DNA of 64,000 bases. Source: Bradyrhizobium sp. AUGA SZCCT0283 (GTDB taxonomy: Bacteria > Pseudomonadota > Alphaproteobacteria > Rhizobiales > Xanthobacteraceae). The number at the start of each line of letters is the position of its first letter. Position 1 is the first letter of the stretch. Below the pieces are notes generated by a model. That model ran no database searches. It had not been told where the DNA came from and was given only the letters and a program-made list of their open reading frames with translations. The DNA lies in contig NZ_JAFCLU010000010.1 in assembly GCF_018130385.1 (NCBI RefSeq), forward strand, positions 62,001 to 126,000. The letters run 5' to 3'. The position numbers were made by a program, and so were the translations under genes. This document shows positions 52,843 through 61,893 of the stretch, in pieces.

Positions 52843-54738
52843 ATGCCGGTGCGAGATATTGCCGATATTCAGAGAATCGAGGCCGAGCCTCTTGCGACGC
52901 GGAGCTTGCCGCGATCAACCTACGAGGTGTTCACGGCGAGTGCACAGCGCTGGCCGGACCGCAAGGCGCTGTCGTTCTTTCCGACTGCGGACGCCTATCA
53001 GCGTGCTTCGACCTGGACCTACGCAGAGCTTCTGGCGGAGATCACCCGGGCCGCGAACGCGCTTCACGCCTTCGGCGTCAGCGTGGATCATCCGGTCGCT
53101 TATGTGCTGCCGAACCTGCCCGAAACCCACTTCACGATCTGGGGCGGCGAGGCGGCCGGGGTGGTGCTCGCGGTCAATCCGCTGCTCGAGCCTGATCTGA
53201 TCGTGGAGATCCTTCGCGCGGCCAAGGTGCGGGTGCTGGTGACGCTCGCGCCGTTTCCCGGCGCCGAACTGTGGAGCAAGCTTGCGCCGCACCTTTCGGC
53301 GCTCCCGGAGCTTCGTGTGGTCGCGCTGGTCGACGTCATGGATTATCTCGGAGGCAAAGGGAGGACGTCGGTGGCGGCCGCAGCGGCCGGCGTGCCCGAC
53401 CGCAAATTTGAGATAGTGGATTTCCGCGCGGCGATGCAGGGCCAGCCGGCCGATCGCCTGGTCGCGCCGCGGACGATCACCGAACATTCCGTCTCGTCTT
53501 ACTTCTGCACCGGTGGCACGACAGGCGCGCCGAAGATAGCGGTGCGCACGCACGGCAACGAGATCTTCGATGCCTGGGCCGCGGCGCAAATGTTCGGCGA
53601 GCGCGAGGAGCCGCGGACCTATTTATGCGGCCTGCCGCTGTTTCACGTCAACGCGCAGCTCGCCACCGGCCTGTTGCCGTGGATGCACGGCCATCACGTG
53701 CTGCTCGCCTCTCCCGAAGGCTACCGCGGCAAGAACCTGATCGCGCGCTTCTGGGAGATCGCGGCGCACTACCGCATTGCGACATTCTCCGGTGTGCCGA
53801 CGATCTATGCCGCCCTGCTCGAAGCGCCGATCGGCGACAACGACATCTCCAGCCTCGAATACGCGATCTGCGGCGCGGCGCCCATGCCGGCCAAGCTGAT
53901 CGAGGCGTTCGAAGCGAAGACCGGTCTCAAGATCGTCGAGGGCTATGGGCTGACCGAGGGCACCTGCGTCTCCTGCCTCAATCCGCCGGAGGGCAAGCGT
54001 CGCGCCGGGTCGATCGGCCTGCGCCTGCCATACCAGCAGGTGCGCGTCGTCATCCTCGATGACGCCGGGAGCTTCCTGCGAATGGCGGATGTCGACGAGA
54101 TCGGTACCATCGCCATCACGGGGCCCAACGTGTTCGCGGGCTATCTCGATCCGCAGCAGAACACAGATCTGTGGATCGATATTGAAGGCACGCGCTGGCT
54201 CAATACCGGCGATCTCGGGCGGCAGGATGGTTTGGGCTATTTCTGGCTGGCCGGCCGGCGCAAGGAGCTGATCATCAGGGGCGGGCACAACATCGATCCG
54301 AAGCTGATCGAGGATGCGCTGTCCAAACACCCGGCCGTGGCGATGGCGGCCGCCGTCGGCAGCCCCGACGCCTATGTGGGCGAGGTCCCTGTCGCCTATG
54401 TGCAGCCCAAGCCCGGCGTTGCCGTCAGCGACCAGGAGCTGATGGATTTCGCCGCTGCCCACGTTCCCGAGCGAGCGGCGATCCCGAAGCACGTGAAGAT
54501 CATGCCGTCGCTGCCAGTGACCGGGATCGGCAAGATCTTCAAGCCGGCCCTCCAGCAACGTGAGATTGAGGCCGCTGTTCGCGGCGAGGCGCAGAATGTG
54601 GGCGCAACCATCGTCGACTTGGCATTCGAACGCAGCCCCCGGCTGGGACAAGTCGTGCGCGTCCGCGCCGACAAAGGGACCGCGGCTCTGCGCGCAGCGC
54701 TGGAGCGCTATGCCTTCAAGTTCGAAGTGCAGGACTAG
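52843..54738 (+). CDS. AMP-dependent acyl-CoA ligase (module 2)
   Basis: 631 residues. ANL motifs: FCTGGTTGAPKIAVRTHG near 220, EGYGLTEGTCVSC near 366, TGDLGRQDG near 454 and a C-terminal lid with TGIGKIFKPALQQR. The ATG at 52843 follows GAAAGG; longer upstream frames enter the dioxygenase gene. It activates an acid before or after ring cleavage; the substrate is unknown. Confidence 0.87.
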   Translation: MPVRDIADIQRIEAEPLATRSLPRSTYEVFTASAQRWPDRKALSFFPTADAYQRASTWTYAELLAEITRAANALHAFGVSVDHPVAYVLPNLPETHFTIWGGEAAGVVLAVNPLLEPDLIVEILRAAKVRVLVTLAPFPGAELWSKLAPHLSALPELRVVALVDVMDYLGGKGRTSVAAAAAGVPDRKFEIVDFRAAMQGQPADRLVAPRTITEHSVSSYFCTGGTTGAPKIAVRTHGNEIFDAWAAAQMFGEREEPRTYLCGLPLFHVNAQLATGLLPWMHGHHVLLASPEGYRGKNLIARFWEIAAHYRIATFSGVPTIYAALLEAPIGDNDISSLEYAICGAAPMPAKLIEAFEAKTGLKIVEGYGLTEGTCVSCLNPPEGKRRAGSIGLRLPYQQVRVVILDDAGSFLRMADVDEIGTIAITGPNVFAGYLDPQQNTDLWIDIEGTRWLNTGDLGRQDGLGYFWLAGRRKELIIRGGHNIDPKLIEDALSKHPAVAMAAAVGSPDAYVGEVPVAYVQPKPGVAVSDQELMDFAAAHVPERAAIPKHVKIMPSLPVTGIGKIFKPALQQREIEAAVRGEAQNVGATIVDLAFERSPRLGQVVRVRADKGTAALRAALERYAFKFEVQD

Positions 54739-54809
54739 CGCTGCGGCCGGCGTGTTTGGCGAATTGATCGTGCAGTGAGAGTGTCCGGAAACTTCGGGAA
54801 GGCGGCAAG

Positions 54810-55835
54810 ATGATAACGAATGCGACAGGTGTCACCCTGGTGTGTCTCGGGCCGAGTAGTGGCTTCGAGGTCCGATCGGTCCTCCGGCGCAGGCCGGCCG
54901 CCGGCGAGATCGAGGTCGCCGTCGCTGCGGCATCGGTCAATCCCATCGATGTGCGGCGCGCGCAAGGCTACGGCCGGCGATTGCTGTCGCTTGTCGGGGC
55001 AGGTCGGTTTCCGATGGTACTCGGCAATGATTTTGCCGGCACGGTGACGGCGCTCGGCGACAATGTCGACGCCTTCAAGATCGGCGATCGGGTCTACGGC
55101 GTGAAGCCGCCATCGACCGAGGGGGCTCACGCGAGCCACGTCCTGGTCAAGGCCGCGCATGTGCTGCCGGCGCGCGCGGGGCAGGACCTCCAGGCCCTCG
55201 CGGCACTTCCGTACAGCTTCGTGACCATGTGGCTTGCGGTGCGGGGCGCTGGATTGACCCGGCAGAATGCCGCCGGAAGACGAGTGCTCGTCCATGGCGC
55301 GGCCGGTGGCCTCGGGACCTTGGCCCTCCAGATGATGTCCGCATGGGGGGCCAGCGTCACGGCGATCGCGCGGCCGCCCGACTTCGCCGCCTGCCAGGAG
55401 GCTGGCGCGCTCGAGGTGGTGGACAGCAGCAGCAAGCCGTTCGCGACGCTGTCACGGACGTTCGACGCCACGCTCAACTTTGCAACCTGGGACGATGATC
55501 TGGCGCTCATGGGCGTTCTGCGCGACGGCGCGCTCGGCCATGCCACCGCGGTGCATCCGCTGCTCGCAAATTTCGACGAGCTCGGCTGGGTACGCGGTGT
55601 TCTAAAGACGCTCTCCGACAAGCGCCGCCATCGCGCCGCCTTGCCGAAGAATGCACGCTATGCATGGACTGTCTTCAAGCCCGAGACACCCGCCCTGCAA
55701 GAGTTGCGCGAACTCGTCGAGCAGCAGCGCGTTGGACTGCCCATCGCCATACAGGAATCTCTGGCCGGAGCCGCCCAGGCCTTCGATCACGTGAAGAAGG
55801 GCCGGCGGGGACGCGCGCTGATCCTGCCGGGGTGA
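54810..55835 (+). CDS. MDR-type NAD(P)-dependent oxidoreductase (quinone-reductase-like)
   Basis: 341 residues. The nucleotide motif is HGAAGGLGTLALQMM, with the GroES-like N-terminal domain (residues 1-130). The zinc-binding cysteines of alcohol dehydrogenases are not evident, so it is of the quinone-reductase/RTN4IP1 style. It reduces an enone or quinone in the pathway. It is 71 bp after the ligase gene and closes the operon. Confidence 0.82.
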   Translation: MITNATGVTLVCLGPSSGFEVRSVLRRRPAAGEIEVAVAAASVNPIDVRRAQGYGRRLLSLVGAGRFPMVLGNDFAGTVTALGDNVDAFKIGDRVYGVKPPSTEGAHASHVLVKAAHVLPARAGQDLQALAALPYSFVTMWLAVRGAGLTRQNAAGRRVLVHGAAGGLGTLALQMMSAWGASVTAIARPPDFAACQEAGALEVVDSSSKPFATLSRTFDATLNFATWDDDLALMGVLRDGALGHATAVHPLLANFDELGWVRGVLKTLSDKRRHRAALPKNARYAWTVFKPETPALQELRELVEQQRVGLPIAIQESLAGAAQAFDHVKKGRRGRALILPG

Positions 55836-56283
55836 CGTGCCGACTTGGCGGGCACGACCATGAGTCTAAGCTTTTTGGCGGGCAACAAGGCGATTCGCGT
55901 GTTCCGCTCGGTGCTGATTGCCATCTTCATCCTGGCGTAGTCCTGCTCAATTCGGAAGCATGACCTGCGCCTTGACCGCAAAGACGCTCATCCGCCATGA
56001 TTCAAAGCTTGATCCGTTCCAGTTTGGGCGGCTGACCGGCGCGCTGCTTCTTGTGTCCGATCAGCCAATGATCCCCGAGGGGGTGAAGACCGAAGCGTCG
56101 GATCAGGTGGTGACCACATTTGATCACGGCGTCGGGTCTCCGATGAGGCAGCGCTCTTGCCCAATTCTCGGCCGCGCTGGCTACGCGCAGAAGCTGCGAG
56201 AAACACGGTCGTCGCCCGCTTTGATCCACAATTCCAGCATGAATCAAGCGGCAAACGTCCTTCATTTCTGCTATTATTAAACC
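55836..56283. other. Gap before the UPF0182 gene
   Basis: 448 bp. A 26-codon frame at 55860-55940 encodes MSLSFLAGNKAIRVFRSVLI followed by a hydrophobic end, but has no clear RBS. A minus-strand frame across 56002-56230 looks partly protein-like but I cannot name it. No gene is supported with confidence. Confidence 0.35.
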
Positions 56284-59070
56284 ATGACGATCGGGATTAC
56301 CGGACCCGAACGGAAGGTGCCAAGGCAAAGCGCCGTGGTCGGGCTCATCATTGCGGCTGTCTTCGTTGGGATTTGCCTGATCCTGCTCTCGCTCACGAGC
56401 GACTTTCTGGTTGACTGGCTGTGGTTTTCCGCGATCGGTTATCCGCAGGTTTTCTGGACGACGATCAGCGTCAAAGCCGTCGTTCTTTTTGCAGTCTGGA
56501 CCGGGACTGCGGTCGTCCTTTGGTTGAACGGATGGCTCGCGGTGCGCTTTGCCCGACGGCGGCCTACGCAATCTGTCGCGGCCTTCGTGTGGAATCTTGC
56601 GGGCAATGTGCCGCCGCCCGACCTGCTGGCGGTCGTGCGCGATCGGCTGCCATGGTCCCGGGTCATCGCGGGCGGCGCAGGTTTGCTCGCGCTGCTGGTT
56701 GCCGCGACGGAAGCGGGCAATTGGGGCACCATCCTGCAGTTTTTCTATCACGTTCCCTACGGCGCCGACGATCCGCTCTTCAACAAGGACATCAGTTTCT
56801 ATCTCTTCGTGCTGCCGGTCTATGTCCTCGTCAAAAACTGGATGCTGCTCACACTCGTTCTGAGCGCGCTTTTCGCCGCAGCGATCTACTGGGTGCACGG
56901 CGACATCGAATACGACGTGCAGCACCGTTCAATGTCCCCGACAGTGATTGCTCACGGCTCGGCGTTGCTTGCTCTCCTCTTCGTCGTGAAGGCCTGGTCG
57001 TACGTTCTCGACCGTTATCTGCTGCTCTATGGCGACAATGGCGTCGTCGTTGGCGCCAGTTACACCGATGTGCATGTGGGGCTGCCGGGCCTGTGGCTAA
57101 TGATCGGGCTGTCGATCATTGCGGCGTTTGCTGCGTTGGCAAACCTCCGGGTGAGGACCTACCGGCTGCCTGCCGCCGCGGTCATGCTTGTCGTCGTCGG
57201 CTCTTTCGTGCTGTCCGGCGTGGCTCCCGTGCTGTTCCGGCAGTTCTTCGTCAAACCAAGCGAGTTGGAACTGGAGAAGCCCTATATCCAGCGCAACATC
57301 GCGCTCACCCGGCAGGCATACAATCTCGACAAGATTGCAGCCAAGCCCTTTGCCGCCGAACAGAAGCTTACGTTCAAGACGCTCGACGCCAACAAGGCGA
57401 CGATCGAGAATATCAGGCTGTGGGACTGGCTGCCCTTGTCGGACACCTACGCGCAGCTGCAAGAGATCCGCACTTACTATAAATTCCATGATGTTGACGT
57501 TGATCGCTATTGGCTCGATGGCTCCTACCAAAGCGTAATGATCTCGGCCCGCGAACTGCGTCCCTCCTTGCTGCCGCCGAATGCCCAGACGTGGGTCAAC
57601 CGCCACGTGCTGTTTACTCACGGCACCGGCGCGGTGATGAGCCCGGTCACTCGCAAGAGCAGTGAGGGGCTGCCATTCTTTTATTTGCGCGACATACCTC
57701 CTGTTGCGGACGGAGGTCCCCAGATCCGCGAACCGCGCATCTACTACGGCGAAGAGCACGACAGCTACGTCATCGTCAAAGGGAGCACACCTGAGTTCGA
57801 CTATCCAAAGGGAAAGGACAATGTCTACGCGGCCTATGACGGCACCGGTGGCGTTCCGATCGGATCGATGGTGAGGAGAGGCCTGTTTGCTTATTACTTC
57901 AACGACCCGAATCTGCTGCTTTCAAGCTACATCACCGCCGACAGCCGGCTCATGATCCGCCGCAATATCCAGCAACGGGTGGGAACGATTGCTCCCTTCC
58001 TCAGGCTCGATCACGATCCTTATCTGGTCATCAGCGATGGGCGGATGTTCTGGATGCAGGACGCCTATACGGTGAGTTCCTATTTCCCCTATGCACAGCC
58101 GGCGCAAGAGCTGGACCTCAACTACATTCGCAATTCAGTGAAGGTTATCGTCGATGCCTATAACGGAACCGTCGACTTTTATCTGATCGACACCGGTGAC
58201 CCGATCGCCGCAACCTTCCAGCGCATCTTTCCGGGCTTGTTCAAGCCGTTCGCTTCTATGCCGGCCGACCTGCAGAGGCACATTCGCTATCCGGAGGACC
58301 TGTTCCTGATTCAGGCGCGGCTGTATCAGACTTACCACATGGAGGCGGCTGACGTTTTCTATAATCGCGAGGATCTCTGGCAGTTTCCGCGTCAGCCGGG
58401 CGGCGGCGGCGTTGCAACGATGGCCCCCTACTACATCATCATGCGGCTACCCGGCGAGCCGCAGGCCGAGTTCTTCCTCATGCTTCCGATGGTGCCTAGC
58501 CGCCGCGACAACATGATCGCGTGGCTCGCCGCGCGCTGCGACGCGCCCGACTACGGCAAGCTGATCGTCTACGAGTTTCCCAAGGAGAAGCTCGTCTATG
58601 GACCATTCCAGATCGAAGCGCGGATCAATCAGAGTACCGAGATATCGCAACAAATTACGCTGTGGAATCAGATGGGCTCGCGTGTGATACGCGGTGCGAA
58701 CTTGCTTGTGATCCCGATCGAGAACTCGATCCTTTATGTAACGCCGCTCTACCTGCGAGCGGAGCACGGACACCTGCCAGAGCTGAAACGCGTGATCGCA
58801 GCCTACGGCGAACATGTGGTGATGAAGGAGACGCTCGCCGAAGCCTTGTCAGCGCTATTCATGGAGCCCGGCGCTACGCCGGCAGTTTCAACCACGACAG
58901 AGGAGAGGCCCGCCACAGGCCCGGCGGCCAGTCAGGCACGGGAGGCGCTTGATCGCTACAATCAAGCAGTGGAGCGATTGAAGTCCGGAGATTGGAAGGG
59001 CTTCGGCACGCAGTTCGATGCGATGCGCGAGCTTCTGGAGGAAATGAACCGACGCTCCACCAGCCACTAA
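56284..59070 (+). CDS. UPF0182 family membrane protein
   Basis: 928 residues. Seven or so N-terminal membrane helices (first near residues 17-40) are followed by a large periplasmic part and a C-terminal helical stretch (RYNQAVERLKSGDWKGFGTQ). The family is widespread in bacteria and archaea with unknown function. Length and layout match UPF0182. The RBS before the ATG is weak. Confidence 0.85.
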   Translation: MTIGITGPERKVPRQSAVVGLIIAAVFVGICLILLSLTSDFLVDWLWFSAIGYPQVFWTTISVKAVVLFAVWTGTAVVLWLNGWLAVRFARRRPTQSVAAFVWNLAGNVPPPDLLAVVRDRLPWSRVIAGGAGLLALLVAATEAGNWGTILQFFYHVPYGADDPLFNKDISFYLFVLPVYVLVKNWMLLTLVLSALFAAAIYWVHGDIEYDVQHRSMSPTVIAHGSALLALLFVVKAWSYVLDRYLLLYGDNGVVVGASYTDVHVGLPGLWLMIGLSIIAAFAALANLRVRTYRLPAAAVMLVVVGSFVLSGVAPVLFRQFFVKPSELELEKPYIQRNIALTRQAYNLDKIAAKPFAAEQKLTFKTLDANKATIENIRLWDWLPLSDTYAQLQEIRTYYKFHDVDVDRYWLDGSYQSVMISARELRPSLLPPNAQTWVNRHVLFTHGTGAVMSPVTRKSSEGLPFFYLRDIPPVADGGPQIREPRIYYGEEHDSYVIVKGSTPEFDYPKGKDNVYAAYDGTGGVPIGSMVRRGLFAYYFNDPNLLLSSYITADSRLMIRRNIQQRVGTIAPFLRLDHDPYLVISDGRMFWMQDAYTVSSYFPYAQPAQELDLNYIRNSVKVIVDAYNGTVDFYLIDTGDPIAATFQRIFPGLFKPFASMPADLQRHIRYPEDLFLIQARLYQTYHMEAADVFYNREDLWQFPRQPGGGGVATMAPYYIIMRLPGEPQAEFFLMLPMVPSRRDNMIAWLAARCDAPDYGKLIVYEFPKEKLVYGPFQIEARINQSTEISQQITLWNQMGSRVIRGANLLVIPIENSILYVTPLYLRAEHGHLPELKRVIAAYGEHVVMKETLAEALSALFMEPGATPAVSTTTEERPATGPAASQAREALDRYNQAVERLKSGDWKGFGTQFDAMRELLEEMNRRSTSH

Positions 59071-59224
59071 TTGAGGGCCGAACCGAAAGGAGCCGTGCCG
59101 GCAATTCGGAAAGGCCGTTGCTGACAAAATAGGCGAGGCGCAGCCCGCGATTGCCTGACGATCGTCGCGGGATAAGCAGCCTCACGCATACGCAAAAACG
59201 GCAACTGTCCTCTTCATAGGAAAG

Positions 59225-60409
59225 CTATTGAGCCGCCGTCACTCGCAACGATTTCCCCAGAGCCCGTTTGGGGCTCGATTCCGGATCCGCGATCGGGCGG
59301 CGGTAGGTCGCGACGCGGCGCAGCCAGCCGACCTCGAAGACACGGTTGGATGGAAGGTTGCGAACCCTCTGCTGCAGGACGAACTGCGCCGCATCGGCGA
59401 ATTCGGCGCGCACGGCCTTCGGATCGCTGGTATCACCGTTCATCTTGAGCAGCACCTGCTTGAGACCCCAACCCTGCCGCCGCCCGGTCTCCCTGTCCAT
59501 GGTGGCTTCGTTCGGGTTGGTGCCCTCGCCCTTGAAGTTGATGTAGTCGATCAGCGGATAAAAATTCTCGGAGGCGCGAATGACGCGCGTGAACTGGATG
59601 ACGATATGTTCGCGCTCCGTGCCGTCGGGTGTCGTCTTGAGGATCTTCTCCATCGCACCTTGCGCCCGCGCCACCATGAATTGCGTCTGCTCCGCCACGG
59701 TGTCGAGCAGAAACTGCCTCAACTCTTTCATCTGCGGTGAGTTGGAGTTTCTCCTAAATTCGGCTCGGCTTGTCCACGGGTTGGCCGGAATTTGCGTCTG
59801 GTCCAGCCAAGCGGGCAAATGCACGTTCTTCTTGCGCATGAATTCGAGCAGGGCCGGAAAGCTCTCCTCGAAAGGCAGCCATTTGCCGACAGGAAACCAG
59901 ATGAAATGACCGATCCCTAGGGAAGCGAATTCCTCGTTCGCATTCCATGACGTGATCGCATCACGTTTTCCGCCTGTTTCATTCAGCCAGATCTTCTGGC
60001 CGATCTTCTTCGACAGATCGCCCGGCAAGACGAGCTGTGGTACAGGTAAATCCTTGGCCTCGTGGCTCGATTTCCGTGCTTCCGGCATGCGAACGGCAGC
60101 TTCCGGCGCTGGCTTCTGCACCTCAGGCTGTCGCAGGACTGTTTCGGGTTCCGACTTCTGCGTGTGGGATGCTTGCGCGACGCCAGGCCCACCCTGCTCT
60201 TTTTCGTTATCAGCGACGCGTGTCGCGGCCGGCGCGGCTATTTCCGCCAATGCCGTTTGCGTCGCCATGCCAGCGACGATGACACACGAGAGCAGCAATG
60301 AGCCGCAAGCAAGCACCTTCGCGCTGTACTGTCCGGGTTTCGCTTGCCGTGCCGTTTTCCTGCCGCTACCCGCACGCCAGCGGCCAATGAAATCACCGCC
60401 CATGTCCAT
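59225..60409 (-). CDS. Secreted conserved protein, possibly lysozyme-like
   Basis: About 394 residues from ATG 60409. An N-terminal hydrophobic segment (VLACGSLLLSCVIVAGMATQ) is followed by a Glu/Pro-rich linker and a domain with KIWLNETGGKRDAITSWN and SLGIGHFIWFPVGKW. The NETGG pattern recalls the acid of lysozyme-fold enzymes, but I do not recognise the family. The function is unassigned. It is convergent with UPF0182. Confidence 0.6.
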   Translation of the reverse strand: MDMGGDFIGRWRAGSGRKTARQAKPGQYSAKVLACGSLLLSCVIVAGMATQTALAEIAAPAATRVADNEKEQGGPGVAQASHTQKSEPETVLRQPEVQKPAPEAAVRMPEARKSSHEAKDLPVPQLVLPGDLSKKIGQKIWLNETGGKRDAITSWNANEEFASLGIGHFIWFPVGKWLPFEESFPALLEFMRKKNVHLPAWLDQTQIPANPWTSRAEFRRNSNSPQMKELRQFLLDTVAEQTQFMVARAQGAMEKILKTTPDGTEREHIVIQFTRVIRASENFYPLIDYINFKGEGTNPNEATMDRETGRRQGWGLKQVLLKMNGDTSDPKAVRAEFADAAQFVLQQRVRNLPSNRVFEVGWLRRVATYRRPIADPESSPKRALGKSLRVTAAQ

Positions 60410-60764
60410 GTTTCCGAAGGCTAGCCTGACAGGAAGGGTCGTGCGGACGAACAACACGATGCGTGTGGCGAAATCGTGGGGTCATAGCGGCGGCCCGGTG
60501 CCGCCACATGGGCGACAATCCTGCGCATCGCGCCGACGATGGGGGGCGAGAAAGCGGTCCCTGAGAACATCCCGAGAATGCTGATGCGCGTTCGACCGAC
60601 ACCTCCCGCACATCGGCGCGCAGTCCGCTGCACGTTGTGCTGGACATTGCATGAAGAGCCGGACTGCCGGCCGGTATTGGAGTGAATGCCCATCGATGAC
60701 CTGGAGGCGCTAACTTGGTTGCGCTCCCAACCCGAGGGACGCGTGGCTGTTAATGCCGCTAAGA

Positions 60765-60821
60765 ATTACGGTGACAGTGCACGAAACTCTCGCCCGCAGT
60801 TGAGTGCACTGTCGCTGTAAT
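60765..60821. repeat. Inverted repeat, 18-bp arms
   Basis: ATTACGGTGACAGTGCAC at 60765-60782 faces GTGCACTGTCGCTGTAAT at 60804-60821 with two changes, around a 21-bp loop. It occupies the 480-bp gap between the secreted protein (60409) and the toxin pseudogene (60890). No gene is supported in that gap. Confidence 0.75.
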
Positions 60822-60889
60822 CCCCGCAACGTGGGCTAGCCAGCATTGGGCGGTAGTGCGAGCGTGATCGCTCACGCCTGTATTTGGCC

Positions 60890-61196
60890 ATGAGCACGCT
60901 CATTCGGTCATCCGTCTTTTCCGATTGGCTGAATAGCTTGAAAGATCAGAAGGCCAAGGCGCGGATACTGCACTGGCTGTCGCAAGCTGCCCCTGGGCAA
61001 TTTCGGGGATTGCGAGCCGGTAGGCGAAGGCGTCTCGGAAATGCGTATCCACCATGGTCCGGGATTCCGTGTCTATTTCGTGCGTCATGGTGCCGCCGTC
61101 TATGTGCTGCTTTGCGGTGGCGACAAGTCCAGCCAGCGCCGCGATATCGCCAGGGCAAAGCGCATGGCGAGGGGGTTGAAGGAGAGCGGGCGATGA
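60890..61196 (+). pseudogene. HigB/RelE-type toxin gene, frameshifted
   Basis: The start gives MSTLIRSSVFSDWLNSLKDQ, then QKAKARI as in HigB-like toxins. At the C-run 60990-60993 one base is in excess; after it the correct frame reads GNFGDCEPVGEGVSEMRIHH, FRVYFVRHGAAVYVLLCGGD and the end RRDIARAKRMARGLKES, all typical HigB-type stretches, to a TGA at 61194-61196. Removing one C would restore a toxin of about 101 residues. The TGA overlaps the antitoxin ATG. The toxin is likely inactive unless the ribosome slips. Confidence 0.8.
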
Positions 61197-61600
61197 AGAA
61201 GGCCAAAGCCAAGGAAAGCATCAAGGAAAAAGCCAAGGCAAACGCGAAGGCAAAGGCAAAGGCAAAGGCAAAGGCAAAGGTCACTTACGCGCCATTCGAG
61301 GTCGCTGACTATCTCGATAGTGAGGAAGCGATTGCGGAATATCTTTCGCTCGCAGCCCGCGACGAAAACCCCGGCGTATTGCTCAAGGCGCTTGGTGACG
61401 TGGCCAAGGCGCGCGGCATGGCGGAGGTCGCGAAGGCGTCCGGTCTCGGCCGCGAAAGCCTCTACAAGACGCTGGCACCGGGTGCCAAGCCGCGTTTCGA
61501 AACGATTGCCACCATCATGCGGGTGCTGAATGTGGGGTTTTCAGTCGAAAGCAGGTTGCCAGTGCGAGCGAAGAAGGCTCGCAAGTTGACTGCGGCGTAG
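61193..61600 (+). CDS. HigA-like antitoxin with lysine-alanine N-terminal repeat
   Basis: 135 residues. HTH region GMAEVAKASGLGRESLYKTL with a C-terminal VLNVGFSVE, as in the HigA/COG3636 antidotes. The N-terminal 30 residues are a Lys-Ala tract (MKKAKAKESIKEKAKANAK) partly from a DNA repeat. The family normally lacks such a tail. The ATG overlaps the toxin stop, so coupling was normal. The antitoxin remains open while the toxin is broken. Confidence 0.82.
   Translation: MKKAKAKESIKEKAKANAKAKAKAKAKAKVTYAPFEVADYLDSEEAIAEYLSLAARDENPGVLLKALGDVAKARGMAEVAKASGLGRESLYKTLAPGAKPRFETIATIMRVLNVGFSVESRLPVRAKKARKLTAA
61249..61278. repeat. GGCAAA hexanucleotide tandem repeat (5 units)
   Basis: Five copies of GGCAAA at 61249-61278, in frame inside the antitoxin, encode Lys-Ala pairs. 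Copy number changes would not break the frame but would change the length of the tail. Confidence 0.9.
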
Positions 61601-61626
61601 GCGGCGAGCGAAGCTGCGAAACCCAA

Positions 61627-61893
61627 TCACCTCATCTTTTCCAGCAGCTTCCGCGCTTCCCCCAACAACGCCTGAATCTGCCTTCGCTCGGCAAGCGCTC
61701 CCCTGGTGAACTGGCCGTGCTTGCGCGCGTTCTGATTTGCCCTCGGCGCGCCGGATCCCTGGGCGCCGCCATGCATGCGGCAGCGCTTCTTGCCGTGCAC
61801 CGCCGGCGAGCGGCACGCGCCGCCGGAACGGGTTTTGGCGCCACAACGCAGGCTCGCCAGCATCGGCCCGGTATTTCTGATGTGGCCGCTCAT
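61627..61893 (-). CDS. HGGxG-motif small protein
   Basis: 88 residues. CGAKTRSGGACRSPAVHGKK and RCRMHGGAQGSGAPRANQN form the HGGxTG-type zinc-like pattern common in small phage-linked proteins, followed by ARKHGQFTRG and a helical end. The role is unknown. It overlaps the upstream gene by 4 bp. Confidence 0.72.
   Translation of the reverse strand: MSGHIRNTGPMLASLRCGAKTRSGGACRSPAVHGKKRCRMHGGAQGSGAPRANQNARKHGQFTRGALAERRQIQALLGEARKLLEKMR

Noticed and set aside
55860-55940. 26-codon hydrophobic frame after the MDR gene
   Set aside because: No clear ribosome-binding site or conservation evidence; likely chance.
59905-59925. GATCCCTAGGGAAGCG resembles the tRNA-Glu 3' end
   Set aside because: Match is short and interrupted, inside a coding gene; not an attachment-site copy.
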